Assembly (NCBI RefSeq): GCF_049634645.1 | Contig: NC_134736.1 | Coordinates: 12,091,001-12,155,000, forward strand | From: Pelodiscus sinensis | Lineage: Eukaryota; Chordata; Testudines; Trionychidae | Reading direction: 5' to 3' | DNA length: 64,000 bases | Shown: in pieces, positions 42,052-53,565 of the stretch | How the letters are laid out: each line of letters begins with the position of its first letter | How positions within the stretch are numbered: position 1 is the stretch's first letter | Made by a program: the position numbers and the translations under genes | The notes under the pieces: generated by a model | Database searches by the model: none | Told to the model about the DNA's origin: nothing | The model's input: the letters and a program-made list of their open reading frames with translations, nothing else

Positions 42052-42250
42052 GGACTACAAGAGGCGGGCGCCCACCTGGTCTAGTGCGGAGATCGTGGAC
42101 CTCATCCAGGTTTGGGGGGGGAGGCCTCCAACGTCCACAATCTCCGCACTAGGCACAGGAATGCGGCCGTCTAGGGCAGGATAGCTGCCAGCCTGGCCAC
42201 CAAAGGCCACATGCAAACCCAGGAGCAGGTTTGCATGAAAATCAAGGTAG
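42052..42250 (+). pseudogene. Myb/SANT-like DNA-binding domain pseudogene
   Basis: The first half reads YKRRAPTWSSAEIVDLIQVW, the N-terminal trihelix of Myb/SANT-like proteins that accompany Harbinger transposases. A run of eight or more G residues (about 42112-42120) shifts the frame. The domain then continues in another frame as NVHNLRTRHRNAAV, a TAG stop where tyrosine is expected (near 42171), then GRIAASLATKGH and a QEQV helix. It is therefore inactive here. Two parts of the coding sequence (42081-42100 and 42130-42150) are an inverted repeat of about 20 bp. Confidence 0.7.
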
Positions 42251-42272
42251 TCCAGTGAGACCCCCGACCCTG

Positions 42273-42942
42273 AGCTTAGAACATAAGAATGTAAGAACGG
42301 CCGTACTGGGTCAGACCAAAGGTCCATCTAGCCCAGTAGCCTGTCTGCCGACAGCGGCCAACACTAGGTACCCCGGAGGGGATGGACCGAAGACAACGAC
42401 CAAGCCATTTGTCTCGTGCCATCCATCTCCAGCCTTTTACAAACAGAGGCCAGGGACACCATTTCTACCCCCTGGCTAATAGCACTCCATGGACCCAACC
42501 TCCATGACTTTATGTAACTTCTCTTTAAACTCTGTTCTAGTTCTAGCCTTCACAGCCTCCTGCGGCAAGGAGTTCCACAGGTTTACTATTTGCTTTGTGA
42601 AGAAGAACTTTATTTTATTAGTTTGAAGCCTGCTACCCATTCATTTCATTTGGTGTCCTCTAGTCCTTCTATTATGGGAACTAATGAAGAACTTTTCTTT
42701 ATGCACCCTCACCACACCACTCATGATTTTATAGACCTCTATCATATCCCCCCTCCGTCTCCTCTTTTCTAAGCTGAAAAGTCCCAGTCTCTTTAGCCTC
42801 TCTTCATATGGGACCTGTTCCAAACCCCTAATCATTGTAGTTGCCCTTTTCTGAACCCTTTCCAAGGCCAAAACATCTTTTTTGAGGTGATGAGACCACG
42901 TCTGTACACTGTACTGAAGATATGGCATATCATAGTTTTATA
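42273..42942 (-). mobile_element. CR1 LINE 3' part inserted in Harbinger-like element
   Basis: The 3' tip is at the left (gaacataagaatgtaagaac). The untranslated region extends to about 42640. On the minus strand 42928-42641 encodes YSVQTWSHHLKKDVLALERV, the RRATTMIRGLEQ stretch and KRRRRGDMIEVYK, the CR1 reverse transcriptase end. It is truncated at 42942. Confidence 0.88.
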
Positions 42943-43155
42943 CTTCCCCTCCTCCTTTTTCCTCTGGCTTCCCCCTTCTAGCTCCATCCTCCAAAGTTTC
43001 CCTCTCCCCTCTCCCACCCTTTCTCTTCCTCTCTCCCACCTCCTTTTCCCAGTCTCCCCAGAGGTTAATCCTCCCCTCCCCCCAGTTTTATTAAATGAAG
43101 AGAGTTTCTATTTTTGAACACACGTGTCCTTTATTTTTTACATCAGGAAGGGGGG

Positions 43156-43533
43156 CTAGGAAGGGGTAAATGGTAGGAGGTGAGGGAGGAATGGGGCACA
43201 AGCCCCCGATGGGGAGGACTGGGGTGGCTCTGCGGGCTCCTCAGGGTGGAAGCTCTCCTGCAGGGCCTCCTGGATCCTGACAGCCTCCCGATTGACCCCC
43301 CCGGATGGCAGCCTGTGGCAAGTGCAGCCGGGCTGATGGCCGAGTGCTGTGATGTGCCGAGTGTGGGCACTCAGAGCAGGTCTCTGCTCCCCCCCCCAGT
43401 TCACACCAGGCCTTTTCTCCCTTGCTTGGGTAGGTGGCTGAGCCTCCTTGGACAGCACCAGTCTCCTCCTATGCCCCTGCAGGCTCTGCAGCCAGAGTTT
43501 CCATAGGGACCTGCCTAGAGCTGTGCCAGTCAC
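43156..43533 (-). pseudogene. second gene of the Harbinger-like element, copy 2
   Basis: The 125 minus-strand codons end in AVRIQEALQESFHPEEP and a PFLPHLLPF tail, like the + strand frame at 19447-19827. An AATAAA signal lies after the stop (43135-43130 on the minus strand). It is convergent with the Myb/SANT gene in both copies. The function is unknown. Confidence 0.4.
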
Positions 43534-43539
43534 GCTGAA

Positions 43540-44340
43540 GGGACGGTGTAGGCACAGTGTGCCTGGCCCAGCTCCCAGCAGGTCTATCTCTCAGCACAGT
43601 AGGCAGATCTGCTTGCAGTGAGTCAGCCAGACCTCCCTCTCCAGTGAGGAATGGGGCGATGTGGAACACATCAAGACCAGGAACGTGAGCCCCACTTCGC
43701 ACTTGCCAGTGGTTCCTGTCTCTGTTTCTTAAAGGCAACTTTCTCCCAAAGTCTCTTTGGTGGAGCTGCTGGTTTCCTTGGAGGTTACCCCAGCGTCAGT
43801 CAAATGCACCAGTGATGCTTCTCTGGGGCCTGGGGGTGTTACACGGCCCTGCTCTGGCTTCGAGCTCGTGGCCGGAGGCGCTCTGAGGCAACGCAGGGCT
43901 TGCTGCATGTGAGTGCGCTAGGCGGCTGGGCTGGAGAGAGGCTCTCCGCCTTTGAAAAATGTGGGTTCAATTTTGCTATATACAGAAAACGTTTATTCTC
44001 CTCTGTGCCTGCAACTCATGGTGCCATTCCCCACCAGCGAGGCATCGGCTTCCCTGGGGCAGCTGACACGGCATTCTGCCTGGTGAATGCTAGGCCCACA
44101 CTGAGTGGGGTGGAGTGAGTTTGTCAGGCCTGTTGGGAGTTGCTGCTGCAGAGCGGTGAACTGTTTGCCAGCTGGCTCCTCAGCCCTGTCTTCCACTGGC
44201 GTAGCACGCCTCTGTCTGGGAGCGGCCGAGGCTCCCGGCTTCCAATGCCCAGAGCTCTGCTCTGCTCTTGAGTGCCCCCGGTGGCACACGGGCTATGCAC
44301 AGCCATGCACTCTATGGAGCACCCGGTATCTAACCCTGCC
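43540..44340. other. no gene recognised
   Basis: Sequence beyond the truncated Harbinger-like element. No domain or terminal repeat was found. Confidence 0.4.
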
Positions 44341-44344
44341 ATTT

Positions 44345-44943
44345 AAACTTAACAAACAACAAATGGTCTGGTAGTACTTTCTAGACTAACAAAACATGTA
44401 TCCGCCCACTTCTTCACATGACCGGAGTTTTGAGTTTAGGATGGGCAGACCCAAAATAAATAGGGGAGATGGGGGAAGGGGGGAAGGGAAAAAAAGGAAA
44501 GGGGGCGAGAAACAAGGAGCAAAGGGTATGAAAATATCAAAGGGAAAAACAAGTCGGCAGAACTGGTAACCTATAAGCACCTGAAGATTGGATAGTTAAA
44601 AGAAGCAGATAAGGATCATAGGATAGCAATTAGATAGGAAGGGTACTAATGCAAGAATCTACACAGACAAAGAACTGTTGTTACCTTCGTTGAATGTTAG
44701 GTTGATAATGTCCCAGCCATCCATTATCTCGACTGAGGTTTTCAGTGGAGGAATTGAATTTGTGGATGAATTGTAATTCCAACTGCTCTCTGTGTATTTG
44801 GCTTGTAGAACTGGTTTGTGACAAGACAGCTACCTGGAGATCTTTTAAAGAGTGATTAGGTAAACTGAAGTGTTCTCCAACAGGTTTCTGTATGTTCCCT
44901 TTACGGATATCTGATTTGTGTCCATTGAGTCTTTCCCAAAAGT
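44345..44943 (-). mobile_element. Penelope-like element, GIY-YIG end (minus strand)
   Basis: The minus strand from about 44943 encodes, in one broken frame, WERLNGHKSDIRKGNIQKPV, an HFSLPNHSLKDLQVAVL stretch and EQLELQFIHKFNSS. This is the GIY-YIG domain end of Penelope-like proteins. The tail at 44360-44420 shows ggtctggtagtactttctag and the usual cccacttcttcacatgaccg. It is the downstream part of the same copy as 47058-47895. Confidence 0.8.
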
Positions 44944-45736
44944 GTTACACTTTGGTTCGGTGATGTGATGGGAGCCTTAAGGGTTAAAGCTGACTACCCA
45001 GTGAAAACTACTGGGTGATGGTGAAACAAATTATTTTTATTAAGTGGAATGATTTTTTCATCAAAACTAACAATTAGCAAATGTTTTTTTTTAAACTAGC
45101 AATTGCTCAATACTTTTACAGGGTAGAAAACCCTAAACTTAGCTGTACTTAACTAATTACAAACTTCTTTGATTACAATTCAACCATACCAAATCACTGT
45201 CTCTAATTTGCTTAACAAAAATACAAAAACAAAGACAATATAATGATAATAAAAACTCCGTCTAAAGCCAGCCCCTCTATGGTTATTTTAGGGCAGCTGG
45301 TGGAGTTAGTCATAAATCTCCTTTTACAACTTAACAACTCCAGGGCTTCTATTTCTAACACTTATACTTAACCTAAATACAACACTACTATACAACACAA
45401 AATTATACAATTTACACAGTGTGGTTAACAGAACTTAGATACGCTTTACAGAATTACACAGTGAAATTAACACAATTTAACTATTAATTAAACCAATAAC
45501 TAATACATTTAAGCAATACTTACAAATCCAGCAACGATAACAACACAAAGACACACTAGAACTCGGAGCATGCTCAGGACTCGTGCACCTCTATATTTGA
45601 CTCGAAGGGTGGGGAGGCTGCCTCAGGGTGATCAATCCTTTAACCGGGCAAAAAAAGACACGTGCCCTCAATACACGGAACCTCTGTCGAACAAAGGGGT
45701 AGAGGATCTTTTATACAAAAATTCGGTGTCTAATGC

Positions 45737-46157
45737 TGTGATGGCGCGTTGGGGGTTCCCCGTCTCCTGCACCCCGAAATGGCACAAACAGACTGCACCA
45801 GCTAGTGGAATTGAGGGTGGTTTATTGCTCCTCCAGCACAGCACAGCACAGATGTAATTTGGTTACAGGAATTGGGGCTAAGAGGCCTCAGTGCCCCCCC
45901 CTTGAGATAGGGGAGTCCCAGCCCCCTCCCCAGCTCCTTATTCCCTGCCTTCCAGCCAGGAACTAACTAACCCTCTTCCAGCCCTGCCCCCCAGCCAGGG
46001 CAGCATTCCACCTTCCTTTGTTCCTCTCCATGGGGGGTGTCTGGCCACTGGTTCAACAAGTTTGGCAATACCTCTGCCTAGTGAGGCTTTCCCTGCTGGG
46101 TCTTGCTCCAGACAGCAGGGGTCACCACATCCCAGCAAGTACCCCCACTACGTCACA
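45737..46157 (-). mobile_element. solo LTR (family S), second copy
   Basis: The 421-bp copy starts tgtgatggcgcgtt and ends ctacgtcaca as written on the + strand. The duplication aatgc lies at 45732-45736 and 46158-46162. The aataaa signal reads on the minus strand (ggtttattgc near 45821). Confidence 0.88.
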
Positions 46158-46583
46158 AATGCCATGCTAGGGTCTGCATTTGGCAGGGCCTGATAGGCTA
46201 GTGATGAGGTAGTTTGTCAATACTGCCCTATAGGAATGTTCGTGATGTATGCATGATCCCCTCGTGGACAGGACCAGATGGGGCATAGTTAGTGTGAGAC
46301 AGTTGTGTTTTATTACCCTATGTTTGCTTTTTCTCTTGCTCCTAAGACCGGTCAAACTATGGTCAAATGAGGCTTATCTGTAAATGCAGCTAGGCGCTAT
46401 CTAGTCATGCTCACCTCCCTGTTTTCTGGTGCCTCTGAGTCCCAGGATGCCTGTAAGGTCAAATTCCATTCACAGTAACTGCATTCTGCTTCCCATGCTC
46501 CTCTGAGTATCTGGGTTTTGTGTGAGGGGCCTTGTGTGGCAGGATGGGCTATACGCGAAGGCCGTGGACAGAAAAAGCTTGCT

Positions 46584-47050
46584 TTATAACATGCCCCTGT
46601 GGCCATGGCCGAGCGGCCCAAATGCCACTGATTGCATCTCCTCCTCGTCCTCATCGCCACCTTTATTGGTGTCAAGTAAAGGTTTCTGTTCAATGAGAAG
46701 CACTTGTGCAACAAACAGGCTTTTAAAACAGCGCATCCTAGAACAAGACAAACAATACATGTTATGAATGTGATGAAAATAGAAACAAAAAGTTCTTTGT
46801 ATCATCCTAAACTAAACCATGAGACTAGCCATTCCAGTCTGAAAAGGGTGCACGATTCCCTGACATCCATGACAATTTGCTCAATTTTTTCAATTACATC
46901 ACTTACATTTTGTTCAATTGACTTAATTTCCATATAACATTTATCTTTAAACATAGAACCATATTGTGACTCATCTAACCAACTACAAAATCCATTTTCT
47001 TTTGCTAACAAGTAATTAAGAGCTAATCTATTTTGCATAACATACGCACT
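46584..47050 (-). pseudogene. retroviral env transmembrane subunit remnant
   Basis: On the minus strand two open stretches (47038-46802 and 46805-46584, different frames) read as the ectodomain end, membrane-proximal part and cytoplasmic end of a retroviral envelope transmembrane protein. A short LALNYLLAKE segment is the recognisable motif. A frame break lies near 46803. The surface subunit, fusion peptide and upstream genes are missing, so no functional protein is encoded. Confidence 0.55.
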
Positions 47051-47057
47051 TCTCCAG

Positions 47058-47895
47058 GTAGCTATTTCAGTTTTAGGAATGCTCTATAAAGATCCTGTAG
47101 GTGTTTGTCTCTGTCTGTGGGATTGGAGTAAATCTGGTTGTATTTTAGGGCTTGGCTGTATACAATAGATTGAGAAATGTGTCTGGGATGGAACTGGAGG
47201 CATGAAGGTAAGTGTGGGTTTCTGGTATAGGGTAGTGGAAATTTGTCCATTATTTAATTGTACTGTAGTTTCCAGGAAGTGGATTTCTCGTGTGGACTGA
47301 TACAGGCTGAGGTTGATATTGGAAGTTGTTGAAATCCTTGTGACATTCTTCAAGAGTCTCTTTTCCGTGGGTCCATATGATGAAGATGTCATTAATGTAG
47401 CATAAGTAATAGGGGTGTTAGGGGGCAAAAGCTGAGAAAACGTTGTTCAAGGTCAGCCATAAAGATGTTGGCATATTGTGGTGCCATGCGAGTGCCCATG
47501 GCTGTGCCGCTGACTTGGAGATACAAATTGTCTCCGAATTGGAAGTAGTTGTGGGTGAGGACAAAGTCACAGAGCTTTGTAATCAGGTGTGCAATGCTGT
47601 CATCGGGGATGGTGTTCCTGATAGCCTGTAATCCGTCTTCATGTGGAATGTTGGTGTAAAGGCCTTCTACGTCCATAGTGGCCAGGATGGTATTTTCAGG
47701 CAGATTACTGATGTTCTGAAGTTTCCTCATGAAGTCAGTGGTGTTGTGGAGGTAGCTAGGAGTGCTGGTAGCATAGGGTCAGAGGAAGGAGTCAATACAG
47801 CCAGATAATCCTGTGGTAAGTGTGCCAATGCTTGAGATGATGGGCTGTCTGGGATTTTCCTACCATTTCAGTCAGTTTCTGTACCACACAACTGG
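47058..47895 (-). pseudogene. Penelope-like reverse transcriptase fragment
   Basis: The minus strand encodes the later reverse transcriptase blocks of a Penelope-like element. Visible parts are MDVEGLYTNIPHEDGLQAIR, a VSGTAMGTRMAPQYANIFMA stretch, a region where the catalytic DD motif is disturbed by a frame break (about 47395-47430), NLSLYQSTREIHFLETTVQL and DRDKHLQDLYRAFLKLK at 47108-47062. It is joined to 44345-44943 once the retroviral fragment is removed. A decayed N-terminal part extends to about 47895. Confidence 0.85.
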
Positions 47896-48600
47896 CTAAT
47901 GTGACACTGTCGTATGGTTCAATTTATTTTAGATTCAAGGGAAACCAGGACACTTCAGGGCTACTTAACCACTTTCTTATTTATTGCAAACCTTAAGCAG
48001 TTAATACAATTGTTTAAGTTTACAAGCATTAATAACAATGACTATACAATTTAAATCTTAAATACTATATATTCTAAAGCAAATAAAACAGCACAAAGCA
48101 ATGCAAAAGCAATTACTAAAAGATTTACTATATGCAATAATAAACCCTAAGTCACTTACACTTCACCCACATGCTACCTACAGTGCCAGGCAGGAGATTG
48201 TGGTTCCGTCTTTTCCCACCCATAGTGTTGCCAGCACAGAATGCCCGAGGGAGCAACAGCTGGGTTCGGTGCCCGGTGTGCGCGCTCCAGTAAACACACC
48301 GGTGTGGAGAAGCAAAAAAAAAGTGTATTTGAACGCTCAAATAGGTGCCAGGAGACTAGACATCTCAGATCAAGCACACCAACATAAGCCGTTTTCCCTC
48401 CTTATATACCCAGGTTGTTTACTTGCAGGAAAATAGTGAACTGTAGCAAGTTTCCCACACTGGGACATACTGCCAGCCCCATCCTCTCCCTCCCCTCTAC
48501 AGAGACACATCTGAATTCTTCTTCTATACCACTGATAGTAACTAGGCAACCTCAAGGTCTGTCTTGCCGTTCCCAGCTATTAGCGAGCTAGAGAAAAGTT
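47896..48600 (-). mobile_element. probable LTR (minus strand), second retroviral type
   Basis: Composition and layout resemble an LTR read leftward. A TATA-like tatataagg lies near 48412-48403, then a region with ctgggttcggtgcccggtgt on the + strand (about 48260), then a long A+T-rich part with aataaa signals, ending near 47896 (tgtgac on the + strand). It abuts the Penelope-like fragment. The right boundary and duplication were not found. Confidence 0.4.
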
Positions 48601-50496
48601 ATGCCTGGGGGGGGGAGGGAAAGGGGCGGAAGGGGGGGTGCTTTTAGGGTGCTTGGGCCTAGAGCGGGGGGCTTCATCAATTCTTTTGATCTTCCACTCC
48701 TCCGAGTTACCTAGGATCATGCCCAGTGACCCCAACAATAGGAACGCCACCACTGATGTAGCTGGTGTGAAGGGCCTAATCACTTCTAATTACCTGGAGC
48801 AGGACATGTGGGTCAACCCTGCCCGTTCCCTCCCACCGATGGTTCTTACTAAACCCTATTAATAGCAGAGAGAGACTTGGTCGTTCTAATAATATTTACC
48901 AATTGATTACGTCTTGTGTAGGATACCTAAGAACCCCAATGCCCTATTAGCGGCACATCCTGCTTCTGAGGATGTTGCTGCTCTGTGCGCAGTTCACAGT
49001 TTCATGGCTGCATCTGTACTTTGTGCTTATCAGAAACAGAAGTACCAGTGCACGCTGCTTGCCCTGTGTTCTTGACGTGGTCTCGAGTACCAGGCTTAAT
49101 GGGCATTGTGATGCAAAACAGTTCCTGACTCTCGGGCCTGCCTGCGCGCTTTGTTGCACCAGACTTGAGACCAGCCAGAAATCCACCCTCTAGACCAGGG
49201 AGACATCACCATTTATTGCCAAGACAGGGTGGCACAGGGTCCCCCACAGACAGGTTTTAAGATGGCCTCCAGGGGTGACCCCTGTGACTAGAGGCTGGTA
49301 GGCCTGACTTCATCCCTGGCTGAAACTCTAGCTTGTGCTGGTGTGTCCATGCCCGGGGCTGCCCCGGGAGGCAATTCCCTGTTCCCGTGCGTGGGTCGCT
49401 GTGGGAGGGCATATTGTCAGCGTGTCTGAGAGACTCCAGCCAGGTGTTCTAGAGCTGGGCCAGGGCGCTGTACACAGCACCACTTGCGCTGAGCCCAGTG
49501 CAGTGCCAGGCTGGGGTCTGGCCCTCCGAGCATTTGTGATGTGATGCAAAGTAGAAATGTGGACCCTCCTCCACTCTGTCCCCTCCTTGAGGGCGGGTGG
49601 GAAGGAGGCTGTGGGTAGTGGAGATCAGGAAGACATGAGAGCATGCTCTGCCACTGCCTTCCCATATGCCACTGGGTACATCACTTAGTCTCTGTACAAT
49701 GAGGGTGTTGGAGGCTAGACACAGTAAAGCCCGTGACACACTCAGCTACTCCAGTGCCACAGTAGCTCCATAGAGAAAGGTCAGTATTTTATCTAGTTCA
49801 GTGCTTCTCAGCCTTTGGGGCCCAGGACCTGTTTGTGGCCTGTTGTGGGTGCAGGCCCTGGGATGGTTTCCATCAGATCCTCGGGTCCTGCCCCACACTC
49901 TCCCCACAGCAGCAGCTCCTGAGCGTGTGCTGGCTGAGCTTGGCTCTGCTCAAAGGTTCTGTGCTGCTCAGGTTCGGGCCCTGCCTAGACCACATCTGTG
50001 TGAGCTGAGCTGTGGCCTGGCTATAGGGCTGCAGGGCCACTCCCTCTCATCTGCCCTACACGAACTCCTGTCTCCATGACAGCGGGGCCAGGCCCAAGGG
50101 GCTGCAGCCGGGAGCCGGTGGCAGTTTGTGCAGTCAGAGGCTCTGTCTGGGGATGGAGGATCTTTGTCAGCGGCCCTGCAGGGATGCTCTGTGAAGGGTT
50201 GTATCAGGAAGGAGGCATCTGCCATTTTCTAGCTTAATTTCAAGGCAAGCACGTCTGCCCCTCCCTGTAGCTGTTTGCTAGCAGCTTGCAAGCCCCAGTG
50301 TGCAGTCCTGGACTGGCCACCAGGCCACATGCTTGGCCTGTGTGCTGCACCTTGCAGGCTCACCTGGGGATGTCTGGAAGCGCTGCTGTCCCCACATTCC
50401 ACAGCAGAGGGCGCCAACGTCCCACCAGTGGCTTCGTTACCTCTGGCAGGAGCTGAGCTAATTGCTGGGCTTTCCCTGCACATCACATTAATGGAG
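48601..50496. other. no gene recognised
   Basis: A G-rich run is at about 48607-48640. A truncated hAT-like terminus (cagtgcttctcagcc, 49800) has no matching end. A MIR-like tail fragment may lie near 49650-49700. Confidence 0.4.
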
Positions 50497-51076
50497 AATT
50501 CCTACCCCTGGTCCATCGAGCCCAGTATCCTGTCTGCCGACAGTGGCCAGCACCAGGTACCCAGAGAGGGTGGACCGAAGACAATGATCAAGCGATTTGT
50601 CTCCTGCCATCCCTCTCCAGCCTCTGACAAACAGAGGCCAGGGGCACCATTTTATCCCCTGGCTAATAGCCTTTTATGGACCTAACCTCCATGAAATTAT
50701 CCAGCTTCTCTTTAAACTCTATTATAGTCCTAGCCTTTACAGCCTCCTCTGGCAAGGAGTTCCACAGGTTGACTACACGCTGTGTGAAGAACTTTCTTTT
50801 ATTAGTTTTAAACCTGCTACCCATTAATTTCATTTGGTGTCCTCTAGTTCTTCTATTTAGGGAACTAATAAATAACTTTTCTTTATCCGCCCTCTCCACC
50901 CCACTCATGCTTTTATAGACCTCTATCATATCCCCCCTCCGTCTCCTCTTTTCTAAACTGAAAAGTCCCAGTCGCTTTAACCTCTCTTCATAAGGGACCC
51001 GTTCCAAACCCCTAATCATTTTAGTTGCTCTTTTCTGAACCCTTTCCAAGGCCAAAATATCTTTTTTGATTTTTGA
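50497..51076 (-). mobile_element. CR1 LINE 3' part
   Basis: On the minus strand 51055-50663 is an intact 130-codon end of the CR1 reverse transcriptase (MALERVQKRATKMIRGLER to DNFMEVRSIKGY, the usual C-terminus). Its untranslated region extends to about 50497. The extreme 3' tip is missing. It is the best preserved CR1 C-terminus in the window and close to the copy at 42273. Confidence 0.9.
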
Positions 51077-51139
51077 TCAGGCTCTGTGCAAGTGTGGCCG
51101 TGGTTTGCACTAGTCACTAATACCATTGCAGGTGGCATT

Positions 51140-51345
51140 AACATTGGGGTGTGGTAAATAATGAAGAAGTTGGTTCACTGATTCGGAGCCATCTAGATGG
51201 CTTGGTAAAGAGCTGTAAGGGGGCTACATGTAAATGTAGAGGAGCAAAGACTGCAGGCCATCTGACAGGGTGGGGGACTCTCCCTGGGCAGCCAGGACCC
51301 TGCCACAAATCTGATGGGGGCGGGGTGTGGATAAGCAGCTGAACA
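51140..51345 (+). mobile_element. possible LINE-like fragment
   Basis: The start MVNNEEVGSLIRSHLDGLVK followed by a cgctac-poor lysine/cysteine segment recalls a late reverse transcriptase region of CR1/L3-type LINEs. Evidence is limited to this short similarity. Confidence 0.3.
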
Positions 51346-53370
51346 GGATCTGCAGTGTGGCCCAAAGCAATTCCTGCTCTGGGATGGAGGGGTGCTGTGC
51401 TACAGAGGTCAGAGAGATGATCTAGCCTTGGGGTCAGAGTCCGCTGATGAGGGACATGCACTGGACAAGCAGGTGACCTCTGAGCAGGCCCCAGCCCAGG
51501 TGAATGTGAGCCCTCCCAGCAGCCGTGGCCCGATTCTGCCCTGCAGGATATCATGAAGTCATGCTCACGAGCTCCTGCAGATATGTCCATGGCCAAGCTC
51601 CATGTGGCTTATCTCTGCTTTCTCTGGCACTCCAAGCCAGCCTGAGCCCCGGGCAGCGTGCCAGGCAGGGCTGCCCGCACTGGGAGCTGATGGGTTTTAG
51701 CTGAGCATTACTGGTGGGTGCTTTAGGAGGCTAAGGAACTCCTAGGCTGGCCTCACCCCACAGCTCAACTGTGCCCAGCTTCAGAAAACAGGCTCTGCAC
51801 AAAGGCTGTTGCCCAAGCAGGACAGGCCCCCTAGGGATGGCCTGTCACTGAGACCTGAACATGTTGGGATCCTTCCCTCACTGCTCCATCTGCACGGAGG
51901 CTCCCTAAAGGTCCAGCCACCCTGGTCTGTTCCCCATGCTCCCCATCTCTCCAGCAGGCTGGGTACCGCAGACCCTGCACTACAAGCCCTCTGCTGCTCC
52001 TGTCAGGGAGCGGCCCCACCTTTCCCTGAGCCCCTGCTCGGCATCTGAGCTCCGCCCCTGCATCCCTTCCAGGAGGAGGGGAAACGCCCATGATGAATTG
52101 CAGACTCTGCCCTTCAGCATGACCTGTCAGTAGCTGCGGTCTGTGACTGCCCACGGCACCTGGGATGGACAGATCTCCCCTCCCCTTTCCCCCACCTCCG
52201 CAGCAACAGCCAGATGTCTTCCAGAGCAGGCGCCCCCACCTGAAGGTCACCATCTGGCCCAGCAGTGCTGTCCCACCTAGTCATGAGGGGGCTGACTGTT
52301 CATTGCAAGCCAATTGCAGCCCCCTCCTCCTCCCCATTCCTGCCAGCCACAGAAGCCAGGCTCTGCCGGGGGTGGTTAGCCCCAGGACCCGGGGGGTAGA
52401 GGTTCCAACAACTGCCATACAATTAGCCCCATGAGCCCGAGTTGGCTGGCACGGGCCAGCCACAGGCATCTCCCTCTGGCCCTGCCACAGGCTGGCTCTG
52501 CAACCCTGGGTAAGTGACGCTGCCTCTCGTGCTGCAGCTTTCCCATTATGAAGCAGGAGTAAATTCCCAGCCTCAGGAGAACTGCAAGGCCAAATCTGTC
52601 TGGGGGGCACTCGGCTGTTATGGAGATGAGCATCATGGAGAGAGGCAGCTGCCAGGACTGCTGTTCTGTCTCTCACGACCAGTTCTGCACAAGGACTCCT
52701 TAAGCTTCTTGGGTCATCAGCTATTTTTCTTTCCACAAAGAGTGATCTAGTGAACCCCAGCCACTCCCTGCAGATGGGGCTGAAATGCAAAAGAATTGCT
52801 GGGGTCTGACTTGTCTGGGCCCCCACAAGGCTGGGAGCTGGGCTCTGGGCCCCCACATTTGAATGGTTATGGATGGCACAGGAGCATGTGAACTCAGCAC
52901 AGGCCCCTTCTGCCCTGTGCCGGGCGTGTTGCGCCGTGGCAGCAGCGGCGTCCGAGAGGTGCCGTGTATCTGCCAGGAATGTCACCAACCTCGGGGAATT
53001 ACCGACAAAACGGCTTGGCTGATGGGCTGTGACCTCTGACCTCAAGTCATGGATTCCATTTGGGACACGTTGGTTCTTGCACCTGGGAAATATGCAGAGG
53101 TCAAATGACAAATGGAGAGCTTTTCTCTCCCCTCGCCCTCCTGCGCTCATTAGAGGAACGCCTGTCAGGCTGCTCAGGCAGCAGAGAACATATGGGGAGA
53201 GTCGCAAGATTCACCATGGTGTGTGGGTGCTGGTGCCCCTCTGCCAACAGGGCGATGCCCATGGGAGTGCAAGTCTCAAAGCCCTCGTTCAAATGTGTTG
53301 CATGAGCTGACTCTGGCAGTGAAATGACATTTGCTGCTCTAGGCGTCGCCTGACTCTCGGGGTTCTTCTG
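51346..53370. other. no gene recognised; includes a MIR-like SINE fragment
   Basis: A MIR-like segment lies at about 52470-52560 (tctgcaaccctgggtaagtg). A 308-codon minus-strand frame (53207-52281) runs straight across it, has no domain and is not called. Confidence 0.45.
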
Positions 53371-53374
53371 TCCC

Positions 53375-53565
53375 AAGTGGGACTTTGCACTTGTCCTTGT
53401 TGAACCTCATCAGGTTCCTTTTAGCCCAACCCTCCAATTTCCCTAGGTCACTCTGGCCCCTCTCCCTACCCTCCAGTGCACCTACCTCCCCCCTTGCTTG
53501 CCCATTTTGTGGCTGTGGCTGCACGTCCTCTCTGCTGCTTGGCCTCCTCAGACACGGCACGTCTG
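53375..53565 (-). pseudogene. CR1 reverse transcriptase fragment
   Basis: The minus strand reads RGQSDLGKLEGWAKRNLMRF followed by NKDKCKV, the CR1 segment after the catalytic block. It is a short and old copy. Confidence 0.7.

Larger units (their letters stand above)
41587..43535 (+). mobile_element. Harbinger-like element with hairpin 5' end and Myb/SANT gene, interrupted by CR1 (copy P3)
   Basis: It begins gggtctgtctacactac and repeats the P1 hairpins, with the core at 41715-41743. After a leader it reads into a Myb/SANT-like gene (42052-42250). It is then interrupted by a CR1 (42273-42942) and resumes as sequence matching the 19.1-20.2 kb copy in reverse (42943-43535). The flanks gagctt and cttcccctcc rejoin the uninterrupted copy's gagcttcccctcc. 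The right terminus is missing. Confidence 0.65.
44944..47057 (-). mobile_element. endogenous retrovirus fragment (env end plus LTR) inside a Penelope-like element
   Basis: It separates two colinear parts of a minus-strand Penelope-like element. On the minus strand it contains the end of an env transmembrane coding region (47050 to about 46584), then an LTR-like region. A TATA-like tataaaag lies near 45715-45708, and a long A+T-rich R/U5 ends at 44944 (tgtaaca on the minus strand). A solo LTR of another family sits at 45737-46157. The 5' LTR, gag and pol are absent. The LTR start is not precisely placed. Confidence 0.55.

Noticed and set aside
49800..49830. hAT terminus cagtgcttctcagcc
   Set aside because: No inverted partner or 8-bp duplication was found, so it is not called as an element.
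52281..53207. 308-codon minus-strand frame
   Set aside because: It crosses a MIR-like SINE and has no recognisable domain.
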